The position numbers and the translations under genes were made by a program. Positions 6,963 to 12,883 of a stretch of 12,883 bases of DNA are shown here, in pieces (the stretch's first letter is position 1; every line of letters begins with the position of its first letter). Source of the DNA: Lachnospiraceae bacterium (GTDB lineage: Bacteria > Bacillota_A > Clostridia > Lachnospirales > Lachnospiraceae); the NCBI GenBank assembly GCA_016281675.1, contig JAEEJD010000088.1:1-12883 (forward strand), given 5' to 3'. A model generated the notes under the pieces. That model searched no databases and was not told the origin of the DNA. It worked only from the letters and a program-made list of their open reading frames with translations.

Positions 6963-7873
6963 ATCAGGAAAGCCTGCGCAGCATACACTGCATTGGCTCC
7001 GTCGGCCGTAGCGGTGACTACCTGACGCAGCTTTTTGCTCCTGACATCCCCCGCCGCAAATACCCCCGGAAGTGAGGTGGCACATGTCTCATCCGCGATA
7101 ATGTATCCGTTCTCATCCTTCTTCAGTGCATCCGTATATGATGAATTGGGATTGTTTCCTATTGCAATAAACACACCCGACACTTCGAGCGTCGTCTTCT
7201 CCCCCGAAACCCTGTTCTCGATCTCAAGGCCGCTTACCATTCCGGAATCATTGCCTTTTATCTCCTTCGGGATACTGTTCCATACGACCTCCACGTTGGG
7301 AAGCGCCAGGAGAGATTTCTGAAGCAACGCTGCCGCCCGAAGTTCATCACGTCTGTGAACGAGGTATACCTTCTCGCACCCTCTTGCGAGGAAAATCGCA
7401 TCTTCGACCGCAACGTCGCCGCCGCCGATAACCGCAACAGTACGTTTCCTGAAGAATGCCCCGTCGCATGTCGCACAGTAGCTGACTCCTGCGCCCGTCA
7501 TCTCCTCTTCGCCGGCGATCCCAAGCTTCTTGGGGGAATTACCGGTCGCGAGAATTACCGTCTTTCCGACAAACGTTCCGTTATCGGTAACTACCTTGTT
7601 ATCACCCTTGGCAAAATCGATCTTCTCGACCTCGGCAGTCTCCATTGTAACTTCATATTTCTCCAGATGCTCCTGCATCTTCATCCCGAGCTCGGCTCCC
7701 GTGATGCCCGGAAGTCCCGGGTAATTGTCGACTTCATATGTATTGAGTATCTGACCGCCTGCGCCGTACCTTTCCAGTATCAGAGCCTTCAGTCCGGCTC
7801 TCGCCGCATATATGCCCGCTGTCAGCCCCGCAGGGCCCGCACCTATAATGATCACGTCGTATTCCCGGTCCAT
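6959..7873 (-). CDS. trxB: Thioredoxin-disulfide reductase
   Basis: This FAD enzyme uses NADPH to reduce thioredoxin. The protein has 304 residues, close to the usual length of about 305-315. The FAD-binding fold opens the protein (VIIIGAGPAGLTAG, residues 7-20). The redox-active pair is CATC at 133-136. The nucleotide-binding domain shows IGGGDVAVEDA, followed by HRRDELRA, the arginine pattern typical of NADPH specificity. The C-terminal FAD motif is GVFAAGDVR. I chose the ATG at 7873 because AAGGGAG lies just upstream and the protein starts MDREYDVIIIGAG as in homologues; the frame stays open farther upstream but would cross the divergent promoter and the neighbouring gene. No thioredoxin gene is adjacent. 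It is divergent from the YmfI-like gene and shares a 64-bp intergenic space with it. Confidence 0.95.
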   Translation of the reverse strand: MDREYDVIIIGAGPAGLTAGIYAARAGLKALILERYGAGGQILNTYEVDNYPGLPGITGAELGMKMQEHLEKYEVTMETAEVEKIDFAKGDNKVVTDNGTFVGKTVILATGNSPKKLGIAGEEEMTGAGVSYCATCDGAFFRKRTVAVIGGGDVAVEDAIFLARGCEKVYLVHRRDELRAAALLQKSLLALPNVEVVWNSIPKEIKGNDSGMVSGLEIENRVSGEKTTLEVSGVFIAIGNNPNSSYTDALKKDENGYIIADETCATSLPGVFAAGDVRSKKLRQVVTATADGANAVYAAQAFLI

Positions 7874-7891
7874 GATTGTCTCCCTTTGTTG

Positions 7892-7919
7892 TGGTATAAT
7901 ATATGTAGTTATTATACCA
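7892..7919. promoter_or_regulatory. Palindromic divergent promoter region (trxB / ymfI-like gene)
   Basis: TGGTATAATA at 7892-7901 and its exact reverse complement at 7910-7919 form a 10-bp inverted repeat around an 8-bp spacer. Each arm contains TGG-TATAAT, an extended -10 element with a perfect hexamer, one facing each way. Neither has a recognisable -35, as expected for extended -10 promoters. Predicted starts are near 7907 (plus strand) and 7904 (minus strand), so the two transcripts would start back to back without overlap. The symmetry could also serve as an operator. Confidence 0.65.
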
Positions 7920-7937
7920 TATCCGGGAGGAAAAATC

Positions 7938-8657
7938 ATGGGAAAGAATGCTTTGATAACCGGTGCTTCGCGCGGTATCGGACGTGCGATAGCGATAGAA
8001 TTCGCAAGGGCCGGATACGACCTGACACTGTGCTGCATCAAGAATATAGAAAGCCTTGAACACTTGGCAAAGGACCTCGAGGATACATACCGGGTCAAGT
8101 GTGTTGCCTGCCGGGCCGATGTATCTGATCCTGCGGCGGTCAGGGATCTCTTCAATAAGATCGATCCTCCCTCTGTCCTTATCAACAATGCGGGAATCTC
8201 ATATGTGGGACTTGTTACGGATATGTCGGATGAAGACTGGGCTAAGACAATTAATACAAACTTAAGCTCCGTATTCTATATGTGCCGTGCGGCTATCCCG
8301 CACATGCTCACGGAGTTCTCCGGCAAGATCATAAATGTATCGTCTGTATGGGGAGAGAGCGGTGCTTCGATGGAAGTGGCCTATTCCGCATCAAAGGGCG
8401 GCCTCGACGCGTTCACCAAAGCTCTCGCCAAGGAACTCGCACCGAGCGGAATAAGCGTTAATGCGGTTGCATGCGGTCTCATAGACACCGATATGAATTC
8501 AAGACTGTCTGACGAGGAACTGGCCGAAGTCGTTGCCGACATACCCGCCGACCGTATCGGCAAGCCCGCCGAAGTGGCCTCCGTCATCTTATCCCTTGCC
8601 GAATCGACCAACTACCTGACCGGCCAGATCATCAAGGTCGACGGCGGTTGGATGTAG
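7938..8657 (+). CDS. ymfI: SDR-family reductase, YmfI-like (probable EF-P 5-aminopentanone reductase; FabG-like)
   Basis: The protein is a 239-residue short-chain dehydrogenase. Seen: the NADP-binding motif TGASRGIG (8-15), NNAG (83-86), the catalytic serine region INVSS (132-136), and YSASK with Y149 and K153. It could be annotated as 3-oxoacyl-ACP reductase FabG. However, the stretch SSVWGESGASMEVAYS and the C-terminal DGGWM resemble Bacillus YmfI, which reduces the 5-aminopentanone group on elongation factor P, more than FabG (comparison from memory). No fatty-acid gene is nearby, which also favours YmfI. The ATG at 7938 has GGGAGG 7 nt upstream; longer in-frame starts lie inside trxB and beyond its promoter. 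It is the only plus-strand gene here and converges on the FecR gene, 25 bp away, with no clear terminator between. The reductase assignment is firm; the EF-P role is inferred. Confidence 0.85.
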   Translation: MGKNALITGASRGIGRAIAIEFARAGYDLTLCCIKNIESLEHLAKDLEDTYRVKCVACRADVSDPAAVRDLFNKIDPPSVLINNAGISYVGLVTDMSDEDWAKTINTNLSSVFYMCRAAIPHMLTEFSGKIINVSSVWGESGASMEVAYSASKGGLDAFTKALAKELAPSGISVNAVACGLIDTDMNSRLSDEELAEVVADIPADRIGKPAEVASVILSLAESTNYLTGQIIKVDGGWM

Positions 8658-8682
8658 AAAAAAATATGAAACCGGTATTGAT

Positions 8683-10143
8683 TTACGGGTATGCTTGTGC
8701 AAACCATGCATCAAAATCCGTCTGATTAAATTCATAATCAGCAAGTGTATTTTGATCATGAACCTCATACCAGATGGTTTCCGGTGGATTCAAAGTTAAA
8801 TTGTTCGGCGCAATTACACTCGTGTCATTTTTCCCTATCGCATAATTACTATCAACGGAATAGCTTTGATTCATCGTATTTCCGTTACTATATGCGGACG
8901 CGGTCCAATCTATCCACTTATTGGATCCGACTTGCAGATCCTGATACTGAACCTGGCCGTTGTTATTTGTTATGTTTAACGGTAACACTATAGGTGTACT
9001 TCCCGCCTTTGTAATATTGATAATTCCTGACTGCGATCCCGGATACTCATTAAATGTTCCCTCTGCACCATTAGTAAGTGTAAACGGACCATTTGTTCCG
9101 TCTATGTGATTATATACCGCGGTGACGCTGTTATCCTTTTCTTCTTCCTCTTCTTCCTCTTCATCCCCATACGGGTCCTCATAAGGAACGTCCGGAGTGA
9201 TCACCGGTGCCGGAGTAGGTGTGGGTGTAATCATGGCGAGCATTTTCTTCAGCAGTTCTTCAAGCTCTTCCTCTGTATTATCCTCATCATTCTTCTTTGC
9301 GGTGGGTGTTGTTGTAGGCGTGGGTGTAGGTGTCACCTCGTCATGATCGCTCTCATCCGTATCATCAGCCTCTTCAACAATCGGAGTCGGCGTAGGGGTG
9401 AGCATATCGATACCGAGTATCCACGGCTTGTCCCATCCTGTTTCTTTGCAGACTTTATCGAGGAGCGCGGGATTTTCGCGTAAGCGTTCGAGAAGAAATT
9501 CGGGCAGCTCGCGTTCCGTGACTTCTTCGACATAGAACATGATACTGTCTACATTTCTGTCATTATAAAGATATGTACTGACCCTCTGACCGGCATACAC
9601 TTCTATCTCTTTAGTCTCTCCGGTATTAGGGTTTCTTCCTATGACATGAACATGTCCGTCACATATGATAAGACTCTCATGATCACCTTCTACCGATACC
9701 CAGCCGGATGTACCTCTTATTCCGACGACCATCGTATTGGTCTTGATCTCCATCTTCTCATCGTCTTCAAGAGGCTTCTGAACTTCGAAGAACAGGCTTC
9801 CGTCCGTAAGCTCCAGATCGAGCTGTCTTCCGGCCTGATTGAACTCGGCACGGCTCAGCTCATCGAGCGTCACGATCTTGGTATCGTCAAGGCCTATCGC
9901 AACGAGACTCTTCTTTTTGGTCGTCAATGCATTACCGCTGTTAAGGCGGAGGTTCTTCGTTGCAGTCCTCTTCTTGCCGTTATCTTCAAGCGACACTTCG
10001 CCCTCCATGCGAAGAATACGCATGGTTGTTGCCCTGATCTGGGACCTGAAATAAATAAAAATGATGACCGCAACCGCAACGAGAAGCACTGCGGCCACTA
10101 TCATCATTATCATCTTCTTTTTCTTCTGTTCGCGTGATTCCAT
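8683..10143 (-). CDS. Membrane-anchored FecR-domain protein with TPTP linkers and unknown C-terminal domain
   Basis: The protein has 486 residues. A basic N-terminus (ESREQKKKK) is followed by one transmembrane helix (about 11-32), so the rest is probably outside the cell. A FecR-like domain follows (about 45-190): LNSGNALTTKKKSLVAIGLD, then LTDGSLFFEVQKPL and NTMVVGIRGTSGWV. Next are a helical segment (about 205-240), three TPTPTP-type linkers (249-254, 271-276, 307-311) separated by acidic stretches, and a run of eight glutamates (328-335). The last 150 residues are rich in Asn, Thr, Ser, Trp and Tyr, look beta-rich and match nothing I recognise. FecR domains are known in sigma-factor signalling and in surface proteins of Gram-positive anaerobes. 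No sigma or anti-sigma gene is adjacent, so the function is open. The start at 10143 lacks a good ribosome binding site; M11 at 10113 is an alternative that would shorten the cytoplasmic tail. Confidence 0.8.
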   Translation of the reverse strand: MESREQKKKKMIMMIVAAVLLVAVAVIIFIYFRSQIRATTMRILRMEGEVSLEDNGKKRTATKNLRLNSGNALTTKKKSLVAIGLDDTKIVTLDELSRAEFNQAGRQLDLELTDGSLFFEVQKPLEDDEKMEIKTNTMVVGIRGTSGWVSVEGDHESLIICDGHVHVIGRNPNTGETKEIEVYAGQRVSTYLYNDRNVDSIMFYVEEVTERELPEFLLERLRENPALLDKVCKETGWDKPWILGIDMLTPTPTPIVEEADDTDESDHDEVTPTPTPTTTPTAKKNDEDNTEEELEELLKKMLAMITPTPTPAPVITPDVPYEDPYGDEEEEEEEEKDNSVTAVYNHIDGTNGPFTLTNGAEGTFNEYPGSQSGIINITKAGSTPIVLPLNITNNNGQVQYQDLQVGSNKWIDWTASAYSNGNTMNQSYSVDSNYAIGKNDTSVIAPNNLTLNPPETIWYEVHDQNTLADYEFNQTDFDAWFAQAYP

Positions 10144-10187
10144 GGTAATTATCTGCTAGGCATCCTAAAAAATGTGGCTGAGCGAAT

Positions 10188-10216
10188 ATTGTACCAAACA
10201 ACCACGAATGTGACAA
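10188..10216 (-). promoter_or_regulatory. Predicted promoter of the FecR-domain gene
   Basis: On the minus strand TTGTCA (10211-10216) is followed after 17 bp by TACAAT (10188-10193), each a 5 of 6 match to consensus. The predicted start is near 10181, about 38 nt before the ATG at 10143. It lies in the gap after the YbaK-family gene, so the FecR gene is probably transcribed on its own. Confidence 0.7.
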
Positions 10217-10247
10217 TATGTATTTCCGAAACTTCCAGTCCCGGTGT

Positions 10248-10793
10248 TCAATCCTCTCCCACCAGGTGTACCGTCTGATATGTATGTCCCGTTGCAGGTA
10301 GGAATGTATTTATAACATCGGCCGTCTTCATCTTAAGACTGGAGGTGCATACACACGGATGACATCCGAGATATTCATCTTTCAGCACATCCTCATCTAT
10401 CAGCAGCTTCACTGCATGTTCCCTGTCATTCATCAGACCCATGATGCTTACCGCCCCGGGCTCTATATCAAGGAATTTAAGCATATCTTCCGGATCGGCA
10501 AACGAAAGTCTTGCCGAATTGATCTGCGATGACAGTTCCTTCGTCTTGAACTTCTTGTCTCCGGGCATCATCAACAGATAGAAATCCGTCTTCTGCCTAT
10601 TGCACAAAAACAGGTTCTTGCATATGATCACCCCCAGCACCGCATCGATAATGTTGCATGCTTCCATGTTATCGGCTCTCCCGTGATCCGTCCTTTGATA
10701 TTCGATCCCAAGATCATCGAGAAAATCATATGTCCGCACTTCTCTTGGCAGTCTGCCCTCCGTATTTTCAGGTCTTCCGTTATATAGTTCCAA
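10248..10793 (-). CDS. YbaK/PrdX-family aminoacyl-tRNA deacylase (probable Ala-tRNA-Pro editing)
   Basis: The predicted protein has 181 residues and begins with TTG at 10793 (ELYNGRPENTEGRLPREVR), with GGAGG 9 nt upstream. An in-frame ATG at 10853 would add 20 basic residues that are not family-like and has no good ribosome binding site of its own. Homologues I recall begin M-ELY-GRP, which supports the TTG. The family removes wrongly attached amino acids, typically alanine from tRNA-Pro. Seen: GVIICKNLFLCNRQ with the expected active-site lysine (K59), FYLLMMPGDKKF, and LGCHPCVCTSSLKMKT. The TTG overlaps the last 14 nt of a small upstream ORF, so translation may be coupled. The family assignment is firm; the exact tRNA substrate is inferred. 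Confidence 0.9.
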   Translation of the reverse strand: MELYNGRPENTEGRLPREVRTYDFLDDLGIEYQRTDHGRADNMEACNIIDAVLGVIICKNLFLCNRQKTDFYLLMMPGDKKFKTKELSSQINSARLSFADPEDMLKFLDIEPGAVSIMGLMNDREHAVKLLIDEDVLKDEYLGCHPCVCTSSLKMKTADVINTFLPATGHTYQTVHLVGED

Positions 10794-10893
10794 TTTCCGA
10801 ATCCTCCGACTTAATCGTGTGTGACGCTTCTGTGACGGAACGTCTGATATCATGAGTGCATAGAAAAGAGAAGAGCTGATAAAACATTTTCAT
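10780..10893 (-). CDS. Small ORF of 37 residues overlapping the start of the YbaK-family gene
   Basis: An ATG at 10893 is preceded by a strong ribosome binding site (AAAGGGAGG, 6 nt spacer). It opens a 37-residue frame beginning MKMFYQLFSFLCTHD and ending SEDSEIGTI. Its TAA (10780-10782) lies 11 nt inside the YbaK-family gene, in another frame. The N-terminus is hydrophobic and aromatic; the rest is polar. I recognise no domain. It may be a leader peptide that feeds ribosomes onto the downstream TTG, or a real small protein. It sits directly after the hairpin that follows the Smr gene. The strong ribosome binding site on a frame otherwise without a gene is the main evidence. Confidence 0.5.
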   Translation of the reverse strand: MKMFYQLFSFLCTHDIRRSVTEASHTIKSEDSEIGTI

Positions 10894-10907
10894 AATAAAC
10901 CTCCCTT

Positions 10908-10934
10908 TGAAGCCGGCCAGACCCGCCGGCTTCA
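10908..10934 (-). other. 10-bp perfect hairpin between the Smr gene and the small ORF
   Basis: The arms TGAAGCCGGC (10908-10917) and GCCGGCTTCA (10925-10934) pair perfectly around a 7-nt loop, beginning one base after the Smr stop codon. On the minus strand the hairpin is followed by AAGGGAGGTTTATT, not a T-run, so it is a poor intrinsic terminator. Its 3' foot abuts the ribosome binding site of the small ORF. It may protect the 3' end of the Smr message or tune initiation downstream. Confidence 0.6.
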
Positions 10935-10935
10935 T

Positions 10936-11187
10936 TTATCGTAACACAAGTTCGGTTATCCCCGGATTGACTCCGGGTCTGACACTTTTGACTTTGCCTT
11001 CCCTGCCGTATGAGAACTCATCCTCGATCGCTTCCTTTATTCTTGTTCCGCCGTGATAACCGTGAATGAGCCTGATCGTATATACGCTGCCCGGCGCTTT
11101 GTTAACTTCGTTTCTGATCTTTCTGATCGCCTCTTCCACCCTCATTCCGTGAAGATCGATCTCAATGATCCCTGACGTAAGATTCAT
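10936..11187 (-). CDS. Small Smr-domain protein
   Basis: The 83-residue protein consists of little more than one Smr domain. The DLHGMRVEEA motif (DLHG at 11-14) and the second histidine motif IHGYHGGTRIKEAI are visible. Smr domains in MutS2 and stand-alone proteins are nucleases or nucleic-acid binding modules; MutS2 Smr acts on DNA or on mRNA at collided ribosomes. The usual HGxGxG-type glycine motif here reads HGYHGG, with an extra histidine. The ATG at 11187 has AAGGAG 5 nt upstream. It follows the flavodoxin gene by 31 bp and is probably co-transcribed. Stand-alone function is not established from sequence. Confidence 0.85.
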   Translation of the reverse strand: MNLTSGIIEIDLHGMRVEEAIRKIRNEVNKAPGSVYTIRLIHGYHGGTRIKEAIEDEFSYGREGKVKSVRPGVNPGITELVLR

Positions 11188-11218
11188 GGTATCTCCTTAT
11201 TCGTAAGAACGCTCCTGT

Positions 11219-11662
11219 TTATCTTGTGATCTCGCTCGCACTCTTAACAACTCTGGCATCAATTACTTCTGTTCCGGCAAGATACGGATTGAGCTTTTCG
11301 GCTGTCTTTCCTATATCGCTTCCTCCGCTCGTGGCGAAGACATATACTTTCTTACCGGTAAAATCATAACCCTTACAGAATGTGTTTACGACATTCGGGG
11401 CTGCATAATACCATATCGGAAATCCGATATATATACGCTCATATTCATCAAAGTTTTCGATCCTGCCCTTGACCGGAACATCTTTCTTGCCCATCTTCTC
11501 TCGGTTGCACCTTGAAATCGGATTGGTCCATCTGATGTCCGACTCAGAATAAGGCTCTTCCGGGACGATCTCGAACGTATCCGCATCGATCTCTTTAGCA
11601 AATTCCTCCGCAACCTTCTTTGTATGTCCCTGCGCGCTGAAATATGTTACAAGTGTTTTCAT
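11219..11662 (-). CDS. Flavodoxin family protein
   Basis: The 147-residue protein starts MKTLVTYFSAQGHTKKVAEE, where SAQGHT is the FMN phosphate-binding loop. WYYAAPNVVNTF and FATSGGSDIGKTAEKL further on are typical of the flavodoxin-4 type family in anaerobes. The start at 11662 is preceded by GGAGG with 8 nt spacing; a frame-open ATG at 11713 lies inside the ATPase gene. These proteins carry FMN and move electrons, or act as small quinone or disulfide reductases; the substrate cannot be read here. It follows the copper ATPase by 25 bp, so the two may share a transcript. A link to copper or redox stress is inferred from position only. Confidence 0.88.
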   Translation of the reverse strand: MKTLVTYFSAQGHTKKVAEEFAKEIDADTFEIVPEEPYSESDIRWTNPISRCNREKMGKKDVPVKGRIENFDEYERIYIGFPIWYYAAPNVVNTFCKGYDFTGKKVYVFATSGGSDIGKTAEKLNPYLAGTEVIDARVVKSASEITR

Positions 11663-11687
11663 GTCTTCTTCCTCCGTTCTTTGAGAC

Positions 11688-11894
11688 TTACTGTTCCAAT
11701 CCGGCATACTCATAACCGGCTTCCTCTACAGCGGCCTTTATCACCGACTCCTCAACATCTTTGGAATTAGTGATCGTAACAAGATTTTCCTCGTGAGATG
11801 CAACAACGCTGTCGATTCCGTCAATTGCCTCAAGAGCCTTCTTTACATGCATTTCACAGTGTCCACACATCATTCCGTTTACTTTGATCTTCAT
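11688..11894 (-). CDS. copZ: Possible nested CopZ copper chaperone from an internal start in copA
   Basis: Inside copA and in the same frame, AAAGGAG (11904-11910) stands 9 nt before an ATG at 11894. Translation from it would give a 68-residue protein, MKIKVNGMMCGHCEMHVKK onward, the size of a free CopZ (about 68-70 residues). The Cu(I)-binding motif is CGHC at residues 10-13. CopZ delivers copper to CopA. If this start is used, one gene makes both the exporter and its chaperone. In E. coli copA the same outcome is known to come from ribosomal frameshifting; here the route would be internal initiation. Alternatively the signals are relics of a former separate copZ gene. The site is seen; its use is inferred. 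Confidence 0.5.
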   Translation of the reverse strand: MKIKVNGMMCGHCEMHVKKALEAIDGIDSVVASHEENLVTITNSKDVEESVIKAAVEEAGYEYAGLEQ

Positions 11895-12883
11895 ATCTTT
11901 ACTCTCCTTTATTTTTTCAATATTTGCGTTCTGTTCTATTAAAATCCCCGATACAGGGTTTTTAATCGGTTTATCTCTTTTGCTGTCATAGGGCCTTATC
12001 AGGTTAAGACGTAGTGCGTTTGAAACAACGCAAAAACTTGAAAGTCCCATGGCTGCCGCTCCGAATACGGGATTCAGCTCCCATCCGAAAGCAGCAACGT
12101 AGCATCCTGCGGCCAGCGGAATACCAAGAACATTGTAGAAAAAAGCCCAGAAAAGATTCTCATGAATATTTCCAAGGGTGCTTCTTGATATCCTGATGGC
12201 TGCCGCAACATCCTTTATGCTGCTCTTCATAAGAACCACATCCGCCGCATCTATTGCCACGTCAGTTCCCGCACCGATCGCTATTCCGATGTTTGCAGCT
12301 GTCAGCGCAGGAGCGTCATTTATACCGTCTCCGACCATAGCCACAGAACCGTGTCCCGCAAGTTCTCTTACGACAGCTTCCTTCCCGTCAGGCTTAACGG
12401 AAGCTACAACTTCATCAACACCTGCCTGCCTTGCAATGGCCGCGGCAGTGACCTCGTTATCGCCGGTAAGCATGACTGTGTGGATACCCAGTGCCTTCAG
12501 CTGCGCAATGGCTTCCGTCGAATCCTCTTTTATCACATCCGAGACTCCGAGGACTCCGAGAAGTTTATCACCCTCAGCAAAAAGAACCGGCGTCTTTCCT
12601 TCCTTGGCAAGGCTGTTTATGTGTTCTTCCGTCTCTTTACTTAATCCCCCCAAAACACTTCCGATATACTTTGCGCTTCCGCCTCTTATGATCTTAGCAC
12701 CAAGTTTTGCCTTCAAGCCGTTTCCCGATAAGACTTCAAACTCTGTTGTCTCTTCAGGCGGAATCTCTTTTTCACCGGCGTGATCGGTAACCGCCCTGGA
12801 AATAGGATGTTCACTCTTTGATTCAAGAGCGTATGCCACCGTCAGGAGCTCCTTTTCCGAAAAACCGTTAAGAGGAAGGATAT
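11688..12883 (-). CDS. copA: Copper-translocating P-type ATPase with C-terminal CopZ-like domain, cut by right edge
   Basis: The frame is open to the right edge; 397 C-terminal residues are present. They begin in the nucleotide-binding region (LNGFSEKELLTVAYALE, then SEHPI, the P1B-family HP motif). The hinge VMLTGDN, MVGDGINDAPAL and IGAGTDVAIDAADVVLM follow. The last membrane helices carry FFYN and MGLSSF, whose Tyr/Asn and Met/Ser residues mark Cu(I) transporters. After a linker of about 35 residues comes a heavy-metal-associated domain with GMMCGHC, like the chaperone CopZ. The phosphorylation motif DKTG, actuator domain and N-terminal metal-binding domains lie beyond the edge. The protein exports cytoplasmic copper. 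The linker is AT-rich (about 31% G+C over 11901-11980, hand count) and contains an intact ribosome binding site and ATG, as if two genes had fused. Confidence 0.95.
   Translation of the reverse strand, partial: ILPLNGFSEKELLTVAYALESKSEHPISRAVTDHAGEKEIPPEETTEFEVLSGNGLKAKLGAKIIRGGSAKYIGSVLGGLSKETEEHINSLAKEGKTPVLFAEGDKLLGVLGVSDVIKEDSTEAIAQLKALGIHTVMLTGDNEVTAAAIARQAGVDEVVASVKPDGKEAVVRELAGHGSVAMVGDGINDAPALTAANIGIAIGAGTDVAIDAADVVLMKSSIKDVAAAIRISRSTLGNIHENLFWAFFYNVLGIPLAAGCYVAAFGWELNPVFGAAAMGLSSFCVVSNALRLNLIRPYDSKRDKPIKNPVSGILIEQNANIEKIKESKDMKIKVNGMMCGHCEMHVKKALEAIDGIDSVVASHEENLVTITNSKDVEESVIKAAVEEAGYEYAGLEQ

Noticed and set aside
7874..8188. Longer trxB starting at 8188
   Set aside because: It would cross the divergent promoter and run antisense through the YmfI-like gene; the family start MDREYDVIIIGAG at 7873 has a clear ribosome binding site.
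8658..8682. Terminator between the convergent YmfI-like and FecR genes
   Set aside because: There is an A-run (T-run on the minus strand) at 8658-8664, but no stem of more than a few base pairs next to it.
10908..10934. Intrinsic terminator after the Smr gene
   Set aside because: The stem is perfect but no T-tract follows on the minus strand; on the plus strand no gene ends there.
1..12883. CRISPR array, tRNA or rRNA gene, insertion sequence, prophage or toxin-antitoxin pair
   Set aside because: I looked for regular spaced repeats, transposase or integrase motifs, cloverleaf-like segments and small gene pairs on both strands and saw none.

Overview
This window reads as ordinary chromosome from an anaerobic, butyrate-forming member of the Clostridia (Bacillota). 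A Lachnospiraceae-like or related gut/rumen lineage is my best guess, but nothing here fixes the family. The evidence is the complete acetyl-CoA to butyryl-CoA gene set in pathway order, long-form HPF, YmfI-type reductase, strong GGAGG ribosome binding sites, and moderate base composition (about 47% G+C in the sections I counted by hand). No rRNA, tRNA, CRISPR array, insertion sequence or phage gene was seen. Nearly all genes lie on the minus strand; only the YmfI-like reductase is on the plus strand.

Region 1 (1-3640, read right to left) is the butyrate operon: thl, crt, hbd and the first 173 codons of bcd, which runs off the left edge. A sigma-A type promoter (3608-3636) drives it. A near-consensus Rex operator (3576-3593) lies just downstream of the predicted transcription start, so the operon is probably controlled by the NADH/NAD+ ratio. 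A strong hairpin with a short T-tract separates thl from crt.

Region 2 (3641-6962) holds a structured intergenic stretch and a probable operon: a secreted SH3-SH3-NlpC/P60 cell wall hydrolase, long-form HPF, and an MtnA-family isomerase whose start overlaps the end of hpf. Region 3 (6959-8657) is thioredoxin reductase and a YmfI-like reductase, divergently transcribed from a 28-bp palindromic segment that carries an extended -10 promoter on each strand.

Region 4 (8683-10216) is a membrane-anchored FecR-domain protein with TPTPTP linkers, an acidic run and an unrecognised C-terminal domain, with its own promoter. Region 5 (10248-12883) runs from a copper P-type ATPase (cut by the right edge) through a flavodoxin, a small Smr protein and a 37-residue small ORF to a YbaK/PrdX-type tRNA deacylase.

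The points most worth a second look are: the copper ATPase carries a C-terminal CopZ-like domain with an intact internal ribosome binding site and ATG that would yield a 68-residue chaperone; the small ORF overlaps the probable TTG start of the deacylase; the Rex operator; the hairpin between thl and crt; and the FecR protein. I found no clearly new multi-gene system.
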